A stretch of DNA of 64,000 nt from Thermaerobacillus caldiproteolyticus (GTDB taxonomy: Bacteria > Bacillota > Bacilli > Bacillales > Anoxybacillaceae), in assembly GCF_013761245.1 (NCBI RefSeq), contig NZ_JACDUT010000001.1:248001-312000 (forward strand), read 5' to 3'. The notes beneath the pieces were generated by a model. It was not told the origin of the DNA. It made no database searches and saw only the letters and a program-made list of their open reading frames with translations. Positions within the stretch are counted from its first letter, which is position 1, and every line of letters begins with the position of its first letter. Positions 10,235-23,087 of the stretch are shown here, one piece after another. The position numbers and the translations under genes were made by a program.

Positions 10235-10902
10235 TAATCAGTTGTTGCTGTTTTTCCTTGAACGATAGCGGCACCTGAACTTGTACCAATGCGCGTTGCT
10301 CCCGCTTGAATCATTGCTTCGGCACTTTGAAGGTCGCGAACGCCTCCAGACGCTTTTACGCCGATGCTTGGCCCAACAGTTTTCCGCATAAGCGCAACGT
10401 CCTCAACCGTTGCGCCACCTGTAGAAAAGCCAGTTGAAGTTTTCACATAGTCTGCACCGGCTTTTACGGCTAATTCACAGGCGCGCACTTTTTCTTCTTC
10501 TGTAAGCAAGCATGCTTCGATAATCACTTTAACAAGCGCTTTTCCTTTTGCCGCATCAACAACCGCGCGAATATCGCGCTCAACAAGCTCGTCATTTCCA
10601 TCTTTTAACGCGCCAATATTAATGACCATATCGACTTCGGTTGCACCGTTTTCAATCGCATTTTTCGTTTCAAACGCCTTTGTTTCTGGCGTGTTTGCCC
10701 CGAGAGGAAAGCCGATAACAGTACATACTTTAACATCCGTTCCCTTTAATAGCTCTGCCGCTGTCGCTACCCACGTTGGATTGACACAAACGGACGCAAA
10801 ATTATATTGTTTTGCTTCCTCACACAATTTAACGATTTGCTCTTTTGTTGTATCTGCCTTTAATAATGTATGATCAATCATTTTTGCAATATCGTTTGCC
10901 AT
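10231..10902 (-). CDS. deoC: Deoxyribose-phosphate aldolase
   Basis: Class I aldolase cleaving 2-deoxyribose-5-phosphate to glyceraldehyde-3-phosphate and acetaldehyde in deoxynucleoside catabolism. The Schiff-base lysine is in YVKTSTGF (about 152) and the proton-relay region in KVIIEACLL, with GVKASGGVR for phosphate binding. 223 residues, usual length. The ATG at 10902 gives [21 protein letters not shown] is 12 bases upstream, rather far. Confidence 0.96.
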   Translation of the reverse strand: MANDIAKMIDHTLLKADTTKEQIVKLCEEAKQYNFASVCVNPTWVATAAELLKGTDVKVCTVIGFPLGANTPETKAFETKNAIENGATEVDMVINIGALKDGNDELVERDIRAVVDAAKGKALVKVIIEACLLTEEEKVRACELAVKAGADYVKTSTGFSTGGATVEDVALMRKTVGPSIGVKASGGVRDLQSAEAMIQAGATRIGTSSGAAIVQGKTATTDY

Positions 10903-11004
10903 GTTGACTACATTCTCCTTTCTTATTTGCAGAAGTCTGACCTCTATCATCATATCATTATTTTTTTGCAAAAACTAGTTTAGTTTATCCGGAAAATTGC
11001 ATGT

Positions 11005-11034
11005 AAACAAAAACCCAGCCTTCCTAGCTGGGTT
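11005..11034 (-). terminator. Rho-independent terminator after mtaB
   Basis: AACCCAGC/GCTGGGTT stem with a 7-base loop and following TTTTTG on the minus strand. The mtaB stop lies in the 5' arm. Confidence 0.85.
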
Positions 11035-12388
11035 ACGAGCTTAACTTTATTTGTTGAGGCACATCATCAGCAACAACGCGAACAAATTCACCTTCGTTAT
11101 ACGGGTATCCCGCTTTTGTAATTTTTACTTTCACAAGTTGACCGACCATGTCTTCTGTCGCTGGGAATTTCACTTTCAAGTAGTTGTCTGTATAACCGAC
11201 ATATAAACCGCTCTCCGGCTCTTCTTTATATCGCTCTTCCGGAATCACCTCGAGCACTTGTCCTTCAAATTGTGACGCGTATTCTTTCGCAAGCTGGTCA
11301 GAAAGGGCAATTAAGCGATGAACGCGTTCATTTTTAACTTCTTCATCAACTTGATTTGGCATTCGCGCTGCCGGCGTGCCTGTCCGCTTCGAATACGGAA
11401 AGACGTGAAGCTCAGAAAAGCGTTGTTCACGAATAAAGTTGTACGTCTCCATAAATTCCTCTTCTGTCTCTCCCGGGAAACCGACAATGACATCAGACGT
11501 AACGGCTAACTCTGGGAATACTTCACGCAACCGCTTTAAGCGTTCGGCAAAAAATTCTGTTGTATATTTGCGGCGCATCCGCTTTAATACTTCGTTAGAG
11601 CCAGATTGAAGCGGGATGTGCAAATGACGAACAATTTTATCGGAACGTTTTAATACGTCAATCACTTCGTCCGTAATTTGACTTGCTTCAATCGATGAGA
11701 TGCGAAGCCGTTTTAAGCCGACAACTTGCTCGTCAATATCGCGAAGCAAGGCGGCAAAATTATAGTCTTTCATATCTGTGCCGTAACCGCCCGTATGAAT
11801 GCCGGTTAACACAATTTCTTTATACCCTGCATCAACAAGCTGTTGTGCTTGACGAATGACTTCCTTCGGATCGCGTGAACGCATTAATCCGCGCGCCCAT
11901 GGAATAATACAAAACGTGCAAAAATTGTTGCAGCCTTCTTGAATTTTTAAAGAAGCGCGTGTTCTGTCCGTGAACGCCGGAACATCCAATTCTTCGTATA
12001 CGCGCGCTTTCATAATATTGCTGACTCCGTTAATCGGCTGACGTTCCCTCTTAAATTGTTCAATGTAGTCAAGAATTTTCGCGCGATCTTGCGTACCGAT
12101 CACAATATCGACACCAGGAATCGCCATCACTTCAGCTGGAGATGTTTGTGCATAACATCCGGTGACGCAAATGACGGCATCCGGGTTTTTTCGAATCGCA
12201 CGGCGAATAACTTGACGGCTCTTTTTATCACCTGTATTCGTGACTGTACATGTGTTAATGACATAAACGTCTGCTCGGCTTTCGAACTCTTTTCGTTCGT
12301 AGCCGGCTTGTTTAAATAATTGCCAAATTGCTTCTGTTTCGTAATGGTTGACTTTACAACCTAACGTATGAAACGCTACTGTCGGCAT
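11033..12388 (-). CDS. mtaB: tRNA methylthiotransferase MtaB
   Basis: Radical-SAM enzyme converting t6A37 to ms2t6A37 in tRNA. The N-terminal MiaB domain has cysteines at GCKVN, NTCTVT and VTGCYA, binding the auxiliary cluster. The radical SAM motif is CNNFCTFC near residue 147, and a C-terminal TRAM domain starts near 375. 451 residues, as in B. subtilis YqeV. It follows rsmE by 12 bases in the heat-shock gene cluster. Confidence 0.96.
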   Translation of the reverse strand: MPTVAFHTLGCKVNHYETEAIWQLFKQAGYERKEFESRADVYVINTCTVTNTGDKKSRQVIRRAIRKNPDAVICVTGCYAQTSPAEVMAIPGVDIVIGTQDRAKILDYIEQFKRERQPINGVSNIMKARVYEELDVPAFTDRTRASLKIQEGCNNFCTFCIIPWARGLMRSRDPKEVIRQAQQLVDAGYKEIVLTGIHTGGYGTDMKDYNFAALLRDIDEQVVGLKRLRISSIEASQITDEVIDVLKRSDKIVRHLHIPLQSGSNEVLKRMRRKYTTEFFAERLKRLREVFPELAVTSDVIVGFPGETEEEFMETYNFIREQRFSELHVFPYSKRTGTPAARMPNQVDEEVKNERVHRLIALSDQLAKEYASQFEGQVLEVIPEERYKEEPESGLYVGYTDNYLKVKFPATEDMVGQLVKVKITKAGYPYNEGEFVRVVADDVPQQIKLSS

Positions 12389-12400
12389 GATTGCTTCACC

Positions 12401-13153
12401 TCACATGAGTTCAAATTCATAGGAAGCCGCTGCAAGTAAATAGAGCGGGGCTGTTTCCGTTCGTAAAATTCTCGGTCCAAGACTGCAAGGAAGAAAACCA
12501 TTTTCCTTTAATAACACCATTTCTTGTTCAGAAACTCCTCCTTCGGGACCAAAAAGAGCAAGCAGCGACTGTCCCTGTTTCATTTGACGCAGGATGTTTG
12601 CTAAAGCCGCATGCTCCCCTTTTTTCGCTTCTTCTTCGTAAGCAACGAGCTTATAATCGACCGTCGCAGCAAATTGGATTAATTCATGTATCGACATCGG
12701 CGCATAAATATCGGGAATTCTTGCACGGTGCGATTGTTCTGCCGCTTCTTTGGCGATTTTTCTCCATCGTTCCAGCTTTTTATCCGCCTTTTTCGCATCC
12801 CATTTTACAACAGAGCGAGCCGCCGTAAAAGGGATAAACGAGAAAGCGCCAAGCTCTGTTCCTTTTTGAATGACAAGCTCTAGTTTATCCCCTTTCGGCA
12901 GCCCTTGAGCAATATAAATTTGAATCGGTAGTTCGGTTTGTTCTTCTATCCATTGTATAATACGGACGATGACGTTCTCATTGGTAATTTGTTCAATTTG
13001 ACATAGCGCTACTTCGCTATGTTCACTACAGCAAATGAGTCCGTCCCCTTCGTTCATGCGCATGACGCGCACGATATGATGATAATCATCTCCGTCAATG
13101 ACGATGTGCTCCCTGTTGACAATCTGTTCGTCCGAAACAAAATACCGTTGCAA
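12401..13153 (-). CDS. rsmE: 16S rRNA (uracil1498-N3)-methyltransferase
   Basis: SPOUT-class methyltransferase RsmE, 250 residues. Typical sequence is seen: LPKGDKLELVIQKGTELG, EQSHRARIP, and the knotted SAM site LFGPEGGVSEQE and LGPRILRTETAP. Start TTG at 13153, with GAAGGTG upstream. Position after prmA is conserved in Bacillus. Confidence 0.96.
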   Translation of the reverse strand: MQRYFVSDEQIVNREHIVIDGDDYHHIVRVMRMNEGDGLICCSEHSEVALCQIEQITNENVIVRIIQWIEEQTELPIQIYIAQGLPKGDKLELVIQKGTELGAFSFIPFTAARSVVKWDAKKADKKLERWRKIAKEAAEQSHRARIPDIYAPMSIHELIQFAATVDYKLVAYEEEAKKGEHAALANILRQMKQGQSLLALFGPEGGVSEQEMVLLKENGFLPCSLGPRILRTETAPLYLLAAASYEFELM

Positions 13154-13168
13154 AGCGACACCTTCTTT

Positions 13169-14107
13169 TCACACTTTTCTCGCGATAAACGCGACCCAGT
13201 CTTCCATCACTAACGTTTCTTCAATGACAAATCCCGCTTTGACAAGACCATCTTTAACCTCCTGTTTCTTCGCTTGGATGATTCCTGACGTAATAAAACA
13301 TCCGCCTTGTTCCAGGAGGCGATACGCATCGTCAACAAAACGTAAAATAATCTCGGCTAAAATGTTCGCTACAATGACGTTGGCTCTAGTTTCCACGCGA
13401 TCCAATAAATTATTTTGCGAAACTGTCACGATGTGTTGAACTTTGTTTAACTTGACATTGAGTCTCGCGCTATCGACAGCGATCGGATCTAAGTCGAGCG
13501 CTTGAACAGATTTGGCGCCCAGCATCGCAGCAGCAATGCTTAAAATGCCAGAGCCTGTGCCGACATCAATGACATTATCTCCCGGCTTCACACATTTTTC
13601 TAACGCTTGAATACACATAACCGTTGTCGGATGTGTTCCGGTGCCAAATGCCATGCCCGGGTCTAATTCGATAATAAGCTCGTCACTCGAGACAGGCTCA
13701 TACGTCTCCCATGTCGGTACGATCGTAAACTTTTCAGAAATTTTTACCGGGTTGTAGTATTTTTTCCATGCGGTTGCCCATTCTTCTTCGTTTACTTCAC
13801 TAATTGTAATTTTATTTTTTCCAATATCAATATCATATAGCATTAAATTATTGATCGCTTGTTTAATCTCTTCCACTGTTTCGCCTAAAAAGCTGTTGAC
13901 AGGCAAGTAGGCTTTAATGATGACTCCTTCCTCCGGGTAGTCGTCAGGATTGAGTTGGTAGATTTCCCCGAAGGAAGTGTCCCGCTCTTTTAGTAAATCA
14001 AACGGATCTTCAATGACGACTCCGCCAGCTCCTGCCTCATGCAAAATATTCGAAATCGCTTCTACCGCTTCATGTGTCGTATGGATACTAATTTCTGACC
14101 ATTTCAT
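13169..14107 (-). CDS. prmA: Ribosomal protein L11 methyltransferase
   Basis: PrmA methylates ribosomal protein L11. N-terminal substrate domain, then a class I SAM domain with [18 protein letters not shown] (near 175) and [10 protein letters not shown]. The ATG at 14107 matches family starts ([14 protein letters not shown]) but AAAGGAG is 16 bases upstream; a TTG at 14119 is only 4 bases from it. Either could be used, differing by four residues. Confidence 0.95.
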   Translation of the reverse strand: MKWSEISIHTTHEAVEAISNILHEAGAGGVVIEDPFDLLKERDTSFGEIYQLNPDDYPEEGVIIKAYLPVNSFLGETVEEIKQAINNLMLYDIDIGKNKITISEVNEEEWATAWKKYYNPVKISEKFTIVPTWETYEPVSSDELIIELDPGMAFGTGTHPTTVMCIQALEKCVKPGDNVIDVGTGSGILSIAAAMLGAKSVQALDLDPIAVDSARLNVKLNKVQHIVTVSQNNLLDRVETRANVIVANILAEIILRFVDDAYRLLEQGGCFITSGIIQAKKQEVKDGLVKAGFVIEETLVMEDWVAFIARKV

Positions 14108-14134
14108 AAAATCTACCAACTCGCTCCTTTCTGA

Positions 14135-15274
14135 TTATTCCCCTTTAAACGCTTTTTTGACCTTTTTAAAAAAACTATCTTGCTCTCCATGATGCATGCT
14201 TTGACCACCTAATTCGTCAAATTCACGCAATAATTGCTTTTGTTTTTCCGTTAATCTTGTCGGCGTCACTACGCGAACGATAATATGTTGATCTCCATGG
14301 CCATACCCGCGTACGTTTGGCACACCTTTTCCCTTTAGACGGAATTTTGTTCCTGTCTGCGTACCAGCAGGAATTTTCAGCTTCACTTTTCCATGAAGGG
14401 TCGGCACTTCAATTTCATCCCCAAGTGCAGCTTGTGCAAACGTAAGTGGGATTTCACAATAAATATCATCTCCATCACGTTCGAAAAATTCATGAGGTTC
14501 TACGCGGAATACAATGTATAAATCGCCTGGAGGACCGCCGTTGATCCCTGGCTCCCCTTGACCGGCCACTCGCAGCTGTTGACCATCATCGATTCCAGCC
14601 GGGATTTTGACATGGATTTTTTTGCGCTTTTTGACGCGACCGCTTCCACCGCATGTCGTACACTTTTCTTTAATGAATTGTCCCGTTCCACCGCAGTAAT
14701 GACACGTTCTTCGATTGACGATGCGTCCAAACGGCGTTGTTTGTTCAATGCTGATTTGACCTGTGCCGTGGCAGTGTGAGCACGTTTCTTTTTTCGTCCC
14801 CGGTTTCGCCCCAGACCCGTGGCACGTGTCGCACGTTTCTTCTCGCGGAATTTCAATGTCAGTTTCTTTTCCGAATGCCGCTTCTTCAAACGTCAATGTC
14901 ATCGTATATTGTAAATCGGCTCCAGCACGCGGTGCATTCGGATCACGACGCCGTCCGCCACCGAAAAATGAGCTGAAGATATCTTCAAAACCGCCGAACC
15001 CACTAAAGCCGCCAAAGTCAAAATCATCGCTACTAAAGCCGCCGAACCCTTGATTTGGTTCTGCATGGCCAAACTGATCGTAATGCGCCCGTTTTTGATC
15101 ATCGCTTAGTACTTCATATGCTTCCTTAATTTCTTTAAATTTTTCCGCTGCATCAGGCGCCTTATTAATATCTGGATGATATTGTTTGGAAAGTTTCCGG
15201 TATGCTTTTTTAATTTCCTCTTTGGTTGCGTTCTTGCTAACTCCGAGAACTTCATAATAATCTCGTTTCGCCAT
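14135..15274 (-). CDS. dnaJ: Chaperone protein DnaJ
   Basis: Hsp40 co-chaperone stimulating DnaK ATPase. J domain with HPD (about 33-35), Gly/Phe-rich linker (75-115), four CxxCxGxG zinc repeats ([32 protein letters not shown]) and two C-terminal substrate-binding domains. 379 residues. ATG at 15274 has GGGAG 9 bases upstream. A terminator and a structured repeat separate it from dnaK, so it probably gets read-through transcription. Confidence 0.98.
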   Translation of the reverse strand: MAKRDYYEVLGVSKNATKEEIKKAYRKLSKQYHPDINKAPDAAEKFKEIKEAYEVLSDDQKRAHYDQFGHAEPNQGFGGFSSDDFDFGGFSGFGGFEDIFSSFFGGGRRRDPNAPRAGADLQYTMTLTFEEAAFGKETDIEIPREETCDTCHGSGAKPGTKKETCSHCHGTGQISIEQTTPFGRIVNRRTCHYCGGTGQFIKEKCTTCGGSGRVKKRKKIHVKIPAGIDDGQQLRVAGQGEPGINGGPPGDLYIVFRVEPHEFFERDGDDIYCEIPLTFAQAALGDEIEVPTLHGKVKLKIPAGTQTGTKFRLKGKGVPNVRGYGHGDQHIIVRVVTPTRLTEKQKQLLREFDELGGQSMHHGEQDSFFKKVKKAFKGE

Positions 15275-15350
15275 CAGCATCCACTCCCGATTCGCTCACA
15301 TGAAGCTAATTGTACCATTCGTTTCTTTTAACATGCAATATTTTTATACT

Positions 15351-15466
15351 AAGAAAAGCGTAAGCGCCCTGCTTAGCCGCGATGAGCGAATGTTCTTCAC
15401 CCCATGGAGAGGTGGCTGTCACCTCACCGGGATTCACGTGCTCCCGAGCGGCTGGGCGCTGAAGTT
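15351..15466. repeat. Structured intergenic repeat element between dnaK and dnaJ
   Basis: The segment can fold into an outer stem AGCGCCC/GGGCGCT, a second stem AGCCGC/GCGGCT, and two inner hairpins GAGGTG/CACCTC and CGGGA/TCCCG. Its left end (AAGAAAAGCG near 15351) and an internal ATGTTCTTC resemble the element in the lepA-yqxA gap. No ORF with a believable start is present. Confidence 0.6.
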
Positions 15467-15498
15467 AAACCATTTTCTCTTTAAATTGTTTATCTTTC

Positions 15499-15541
15499 AA
15501 AAAAGTCAAAGCCAAGACAGGCCTGACTTTGACTTTTTTAA
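15499..15541 (-). terminator. Terminator after dnaK
   Basis: AAAAAAGTCAAAG/CTTTGACTTTTTT stem (13 bp) with a T run on the minus strand just after the dnaK stop. It may uncouple dnaJ from dnaK. Confidence 0.85.
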
Positions 15542-15552
15542 ATAAGAAGCCA

Positions 15553-18013
<2,461 letters not shown>

Positions 18014-18069
18014 CGGTTTCACCTCCCTTAAATAAGTAGGGCTGTATGTATGTAATCGTCACAAGGAAA

Positions 18070-18096
18070 GGATGGATAGGACAACACCATCCATCC
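18070..18096 (-). promoter_or_regulatory. Hairpin between hrcA and grpE
   Basis: GGATGGAT/ATCCATCC inverted repeat without a T run. In B. subtilis the heptacistronic dnaK transcript is cleaved between hrcA and grpE; this hairpin could mark an equivalent processing or stabilising site (inference). Confidence 0.4.
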
Positions 18097-18116
18097 ATTA
18101 TCCAATATGACCAATG

Positions 18117-19151
18117 CTAATTGTTTTGATACCAATCCGTTAACACGGTGGATAAGTCGGAAGCAACTCGATTTAAAATCGTAATGACTCGCGAGTATTC
18201 CATGCGTGTTGGACCAAGAATCGCAATCGTTCCTAGCTGCTCTTCGCCAACTGAGTACGTCGCAGTAATCAGGCTGCAGTTCTCCATGCCACTTAACTGA
18301 TTTTCGCGTCCAATCGTCACTTGAATGCCTTTTTTGCTATGTTTGCGCAACAAACGGTAAAAATCTTTTTCTTGTTCGATCATCATCATCAGTGAACGAA
18401 CCTTTTGAATATCGCTAAATTCCGGCTGGATCAACATGTTCGTTTTTCCAGCAAAGAACATTTTCTCTTCTTGAGGCACGTCAAGCGTGTCAGCAATCGT
18501 TTTTAGCATGCTATCATAGTTGCGAATATGAGTGCGCAATACGTTGGCCACTTCTTTATAAATTTTATCTTTTAGCTCAATAAGCGGAACCCCTAATAAA
18601 CGCTCGTTTAAGATGTTCACCATTTTTTCTAAATCGGAAGCGTTCACCGAAGCCGGAACCGTAATAACGCGATTTTCGACATGTCCGGTATCTGTCACAA
18701 TAATCGCAACAGCTGTTTCCTTATTGAGCGGAATGATTTGGATTCGTTTTAGCTTATTGTCCTTTACTGCTGGTCCAAGGACGATTGACGTATAATTTGT
18801 CAAATCAGATAAAATTCGAGCTGATTTTTGGACAATTTTTTCCAATTCATAAATTCGTTCAGCGAAAATAGATTTGATTTTTTTTATGTCTTCTTGTGTC
18901 AATCGTTGCGGTGACAATAGGTGATCGACATAATAGCGATAACCTTTTTCCGATGGTACCCGCCCGGATGAAATATGCGTTTTTTCAATATATCCCAACT
19001 CTTCTAAATCTGCCATTTCATTCCGAATTGTTGCTGAGCTGAACGAAATCTCTTCTTTTTTTGATAGCGTCCGAGAACCAACAGGCTGCCCAGAACGAAT
19101 AAAATCATCGATAATTACTTGTAAAATAAGCAATTGGCGATCAGTTAACAA
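18117..19151 (-). CDS. hrcA: Heat-inducible transcription repressor HrcA
   Basis: Repressor of class I heat-shock genes, acting at CIRCE with GroEL as cofactor. Winged helix at the N terminus ([47 protein letters not shown]), then a GAF-like dimerisation domain. 344 residues. Start TTG at 19151, preceded by AGAGGTG. The CIRCE just upstream means it represses its own operon. Confidence 0.98.
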   Translation of the reverse strand: MLTDRQLLILQVIIDDFIRSGQPVGSRTLSKKEEISFSSATIRNEMADLEELGYIEKTHISSGRVPSEKGYRYYVDHLLSPQRLTQEDIKKIKSIFAERIYELEKIVQKSARILSDLTNYTSIVLGPAVKDNKLKRIQIIPLNKETAVAIIVTDTGHVENRVITVPASVNASDLEKMVNILNERLLGVPLIELKDKIYKEVANVLRTHIRNYDSMLKTIADTLDVPQEEKMFFAGKTNMLIQPEFSDIQKVRSLMMMIEQEKDFYRLLRKHSKKGIQVTIGRENQLSGMENCSLITATYSVGEEQLGTIAILGPTRMEYSRVITILNRVASDLSTVLTDWYQNN

Positions 19152-19166
19152 CTACCATCACCTCTG

Positions 19167-19193
19167 TTAGCACTCGGACAAATTGAGTGCTAA
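19167..19193 (-). promoter_or_regulatory. CIRCE operator
   Basis: Perfect TTAGCACTC-N9-GAGTGCTAA, the HrcA binding site, between the promoter and the hrcA start. Confidence 0.97.
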
Positions 19194-19203
19194 ATCTATT
19201 ATT

Positions 19204-19232
19204 AAAGTATCAAATCTACAGGAGAATGTCAA
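19204..19232 (-). promoter_or_regulatory. Sigma-A promoter of the hrcA-grpE-dnaK operon
   Basis: TTGACA, 17-base spacer, TACTTT on the minus strand, just upstream of CIRCE. It overlaps the hemW stop region. Confidence 0.8.
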
Positions 19233-19235
19233 CGT

Positions 19236-20378
19236 TTAGATTATGCCGATAAACGCTTGAAATACCTCGTTCCCGAGCAATTTGCCGCGATGAGTAAGAC
19301 GAACGTGAGTTTCCGTTTCTTCTAATAATCCTTTTTGTGTTTCCGTTGCAACCGGTTCAGCAAATACATCATGAAGGGAACGATGAAATTTCTGCGCAAA
19401 CTGTTGTTTGGACACCCCTTCCGTTTTTCGCAGCCCTAAAAACATTTCCTCTTCCATTTTTTCCTCCAATGTCAACGTATGACTTTCGATATACGGGAAA
19501 TGGGTTTGTTCAATCAACTGAATATATTTCTTTAACGGCCCGGCGTTGACATTGCGTGTTCCGTTCACATAACTGTGGGCACCGGCACCAATTCCGTAAT
19601 ATTCTTCATTATTCCAATACGTAAGATTATGGCGACTTTCAAAACCAGGACACGCATAATTGCTAATTTCGTATTGCTGATAGCCGTGCATTTCCATCTG
19701 TTTCATCGCTTCTTCGTACATTTCTGCTTCCTCTTCTTGACTTGGTAGCAGAAGCTTACCCTTTTTCATTAAATTATAAAATACCGTTTTTGGTTCAACG
19801 ATCAGTGAATAGGCGGAAATATGTTGAATATCAAGAGAAAATGCCTTTTCCAGCGTATCACGAAACTGCTCCAACGTTTGCCCCGGAAGGCCGTACATCA
19901 AATCAATACTAATATTTGTAAAACCGACTTCCTTTGCCATTTCAATGGTTCGGATCACATCATGCTCACAATGAGTGCGTCCGATGGTTTGTAATAGTTC
20001 ATCATTAAATGTTTGCACACCGAAGCTGAGACGGTTGACCCCTGCTTCTTTTAGCATCCGCAGTTTTTCTTTCGAAAGTTCATTTGGATTAGCTTCAAAC
20101 GTGAACTCGACTTCTCCGACAGTAAATGGAAAATACTTATGGATACTGTTGAGAAAAAAATCAAGCTGCTTCATCTCTAATACCGTTGGCGTCCCCCCAC
20201 CGACAAACAGCGTGTCTAGCTGATCCGTCGGGAAGGCTTCCATCGTATGTTTCATTTCTTTTTCCATCGCCTGCAAATATTCGTCAACGGGTTGTCCTTT
20301 GAAAAACACTTTATTAAAATCGCAATAATGACAAATATGTGAGCAGAAAGGGATATGAAAATAGACTGCTTTTATCAA
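19236..20378 (-). CDS. hemW: Heme chaperone HemW (HemN-like radical SAM protein)
   Basis: Radical-SAM family protein that binds heme. The cluster motif CSHICHYCDF (residues 13-22) has Phe after the third Cys, which marks HemW rather than coproporphyrinogen dehydrogenase HemN. It continues with VGGGTPTVL and FGVQTFND, and a HemN C-terminal domain. 380 residues from a TTG at 20378, which follows AAAGGAG by 9 bases; the longer frame upstream has no SD. Confidence 0.93.
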   Translation of the reverse strand: MIKAVYFHIPFCSHICHYCDFNKVFFKGQPVDEYLQAMEKEMKHTMEAFPTDQLDTLFVGGGTPTVLEMKQLDFFLNSIHKYFPFTVGEVEFTFEANPNELSKEKLRMLKEAGVNRLSFGVQTFNDELLQTIGRTHCEHDVIRTIEMAKEVGFTNISIDLMYGLPGQTLEQFRDTLEKAFSLDIQHISAYSLIVEPKTVFYNLMKKGKLLLPSQEEEAEMYEEAMKQMEMHGYQQYEISNYACPGFESRHNLTYWNNEEYYGIGAGAHSYVNGTRNVNAGPLKKYIQLIEQTHFPYIESHTLTLEEKMEEEMFLGLRKTEGVSKQQFAQKFHRSLHDVFAEPVATETQKGLLEETETHVRLTHRGKLLGNEVFQAFIGII

Positions 20379-20402
20379 CGTATATCGCTCCTTTTGTATC
20401 AT

Positions 20403-20443
20403 AAAAACAAGGCTATCTCATCGAACGAGGAGACAGCCTTGTT
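20403..20443 (-). terminator. Terminator after lepA
   Basis: AACAAGGCTGTCTC/GAGATAGCCTTGTT stem (one mismatch) and TTTTT on the minus strand. Confidence 0.88.
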
Positions 20444-20449
20444 ACTTTC

Positions 20450-22276
20450 TTATTTTTTATCATCCATTTTTAGTACGGCCATAAACGCTTCTTGTGGGAC
20501 TTCGACAGAACCAACTTGTTTCATGCGCTTTTTCCCTTCTTTTTGCTTTTCAAGAAGCTTACGTTTACGAGAAACGTCACCGCCGTAACATTTCGCTAAT
20601 ACGTTTTTGCGTAACGCTTTAATAGTCGAGCGTGCAATAATTTTATTTCCAATCGCTGCCTGAACAGGCACTTCAAATTGTTGACGCGGAATTAAATCTT
20701 TTAACTTTTCCACGATTACCTTGCCGCGTTCGTACGCAGAGTCACGGTGAACAATAAAGGAGAGCGCATCGACCTTTTCACCGTTTAGAAGAATGTCCAT
20801 TTTCACCAGCTTCGAAGGTTTGTAGCCGATTAATTCATAATCAAATGACGCATAGCCTTTTGTGCTTGATTTTAAAATGTCAAAGAAATCGTACACGATC
20901 TCAGATAGAGGGATATCGTAAATTAAGCTGACCCGCTTTTCATCTAAATATTGCATGTCAACAAAATTGCCGCGCTTGCTTTGACATAATTCCATGACCG
21001 CCCCAACGTAATCGTTCGGCACCATAATTGTTGCTTTGACATATGGTTCTTCGACGCGATCAATTTTTTGCGGGTCTGGCATGTTGGATGGATTGTCGAC
21101 TTGGACTTCAGTCCCATCGGTTAAATATACTTTATACACAACGCTTGGCGCTGTTGTAATTAAGTCGATGTTAAATTCACGTTCAATGCGCTCTTGAATA
21201 ATTTCCATGTGCAATAGACCTAAAAAGCCGCATCGGAATCCAAAACCGAGCGCTTGTGACGTTTCTGGTTCAAATTGCAACGCCGCATCGTTGAGCTGCA
21301 ATTTTTCAAGCGCCTCGCGCAAATCGTTATACCGGGCTGTATCAATTGGGTACATACCACAGAATACCATTGGATTTAACCGTCGGTATCCTGGCAACGG
21401 CTCCGTTGCCGGATTTTTCGCATCGGTAATCGTATCCCCGACGCGCGTGTCGCTCACATTTTTAATCGAAGCCGTTAAAAAGCCAACATCCCCAACCGTT
21501 AACTCATCGACTAATTTCGGCTTTGGCGTAAATACGCCAACTTCAATGACTTCAAATTCTTTTCCCGTCGCCATCATTTTAATCTTTTGCCCCGGCTTTA
21601 CCGTTCCTTCGACAACGCGAATGTACGCAACGACACCGCGATACGAATCGTAATATGAGTCAAAAATGAGCGCTTTTAGTGGCGCATCTGGGTCGCCGGT
21701 TGGCGCCGGAATTTTTTCGACGATTTGCTCTAAAATTTCGTCAATGCCGATTCCTGCCTTTGCCGAAGCTAGCACCGCTTCCGACGCATCTAAACCGATG
21801 ACGTCTTCAATTTCTTGACGAACACGCTCCGGCTCCGCGCTCGGTAAATCGATTTTATTAATAACAGGTAAAATTTCTAAGTTATTATCTAACGCTAAAT
21901 AGACGTTCGCTAACGTTTGCGCCTCGATTCCCTGAGCGGCGTCGACAACGAGAATCGCTCCTTCACAAGCCGCTAGGCTGCGCGATACCTCGTACGTAAA
22001 ATCGACATGGCCAGGCGTATCAATTAAATGAAAAATGTACTCTTCCCCATTTTTCGCTTTATATTTCAATTGAACAGCATTTAATTTAATCGTAATGCCG
22101 CGCTCTCGTTCGAGTTCCATCGAATCTAGCATTTGCTCTTTCATTTCTCGCTGAGAAAGCGCACCTGTTTTTTCTAGGATGCGGTCAGCTAGTGTCGATT
22201 TCCCATGGTCGATATGAGCGATAATAGAAAAGTTTCGAATTTTTTCTCGTCTTTTTAATCTTTCTTCACGGTTCAT
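20450..22276 (-). CDS. lepA: Elongation factor 4 (LepA)
   Basis: Ribosome-associated GTPase (back-translocase/assembly factor). GTPase domain with AHIDHGKST (about 19-27), DTPGHVDF and NKIDLP; then EF-G-like domains and the LepA-specific C terminus ([34 protein letters not shown]). 608 residues. ATG at 22276 follows GTAGGAGTGAAAAAA. Confidence 0.98.
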   Translation of the reverse strand: MNREERLKRREKIRNFSIIAHIDHGKSTLADRILEKTGALSQREMKEQMLDSMELERERGITIKLNAVQLKYKAKNGEEYIFHLIDTPGHVDFTYEVSRSLAACEGAILVVDAAQGIEAQTLANVYLALDNNLEILPVINKIDLPSAEPERVRQEIEDVIGLDASEAVLASAKAGIGIDEILEQIVEKIPAPTGDPDAPLKALIFDSYYDSYRGVVAYIRVVEGTVKPGQKIKMMATGKEFEVIEVGVFTPKPKLVDELTVGDVGFLTASIKNVSDTRVGDTITDAKNPATEPLPGYRRLNPMVFCGMYPIDTARYNDLREALEKLQLNDAALQFEPETSQALGFGFRCGFLGLLHMEIIQERIEREFNIDLITTAPSVVYKVYLTDGTEVQVDNPSNMPDPQKIDRVEEPYVKATIMVPNDYVGAVMELCQSKRGNFVDMQYLDEKRVSLIYDIPLSEIVYDFFDILKSSTKGYASFDYELIGYKPSKLVKMDILLNGEKVDALSFIVHRDSAYERGKVIVEKLKDLIPRQQFEVPVQAAIGNKIIARSTIKALRKNVLAKCYGGDVSRKRKLLEKQKEGKKRMKQVGSVEVPQEAFMAVLKMDDKK

Positions 22277-22357
22277 TTTTTTCACTCCTACTGTCATGCC
22301 GAGACTACACTAGCTTCGATTATAGCAACACAATCGATAAGATTCAATCATCGAATG

Positions 22358-22664
22358 AAGAAAAGCGAAGGCGATCGCTTAACAGCGAAGGAAAATGTTC
22401 TTCCGACGAGAAATGTTTGGCGGCCCAATTTCGTCTAAAAGCTGCCCGCGTCCTGTGGGCAGCGGCGAAATGTCGCATCCTAGCTCCCTCAAAGCTAAAT
22501 GTTCTTCGCCTGAAGGAAGTGCTTGAGAAGATTATTTGGCACAAGAGAACTAGACAAAACAACGGAAAAAGGTTATTTTTCAGACACTGTTCCTGCGATG
22601 ACTCGTCGCATGTCAGCGAAGAAGTTGATTCAAGCAGCAGATACGTTACGAGCTGAGCTGAACC
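22358..22664. repeat. Diverged intergenic repeat filling the lepA-yqxA gap
   Basis: The 455-base gap has no credible gene. Its left end resembles the dnaK-dnaJ element (AAGAAAAGCG, ATGTTCTTC). Its middle (about 22428-22520) is roughly 70% alike to 44818-44910: CTAAAA-CTGCC, GCGAAATGTC and AAATGTTCTTCGCCTG occur in both in the same order. Its right part (22595-22640, GCATGTCAGC...GTTGATTCAA) matches the reverse complement of 60670-60715. Confidence 0.6.
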
Positions 22665-22704
22665 ATTCTCCTCCAAAAGGAAGCAAGATATGAATTCTTA
22701 TATC

Positions 22705-22732
22705 ACAAAAAAAGTCGGGACTTGCCCGACCT
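22705..22732 (-). terminator. Terminator after yqxA
   Basis: GTCGGGC-AAGT-CCCGAC type hairpin followed by seven T on the minus strand. Confidence 0.88.
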
Positions 22733-23073
22733 TATTTTCCAAGCAGCTGATTTACCAAAGAAAGAAACTGTTCAATAGAGGAGTGGACAGCGTCTGCTAA
22801 TCGTTTGCCAAGCTCGGAAAATACATTTAATGTCTTTATATGGTTGAGTTTTTCTTTTTTTTCATCAAACGTTTCTACTTTGACTTTATTCCCCATAATC
22901 GAGGCTTCTAATTCTCCTTGTCCACCTTCAGAAAAGTGAAACACCGTCGGCAACGACGGATCGTTGTATCCTTTCATTTTTTGTAATCCTTCACTCGCTT
23001 GCTGCATTCCCAGTAAAACACCAAAAAACAGAAGAGCAACAGCAGCGAAAAACTGAATTGTAAATTTCACCAT
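22732..23073 (-). CDS. yqxA: YqxA family protein (DUF3679)
   Basis: A 113-residue protein with one N-terminal membrane segment (FTIQFFAAVALLFFGVLLG) and a short extracytoplasmic region. It matches YqxA, found between spoIIP and lepA in Bacillus. Function unknown; co-expression with gpr-spoIIP suggests a role in sporulation. ATG at 23073 has AAGGAG 10 bases upstream. The longer frame overlaps the end of spoIIP. Confidence 0.85.
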   Translation of the reverse strand: MVKFTIQFFAAVALLFFGVLLGMQQASEGLQKMKGYNDPSLPTVFHFSEGGQGELEASIMGNKVKVETFDEKKEKLNHIKTLNVFSELGKRLADAVHSSIEQFLSLVNQLLGK

Positions 23074-23087
23074 GACAATTCCGCTCC

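Noticed and set aside
14500-14889. 129-residue basic ORF on the minus strand inside dnaJ
   Set aside because: Shadow frame of the dnaJ zinc-finger region; no SD and no family match.
21207-21653. 148-residue plus-strand ORF inside lepA
   Set aside because: Antisense shadow of a conserved gene with biased codon use.
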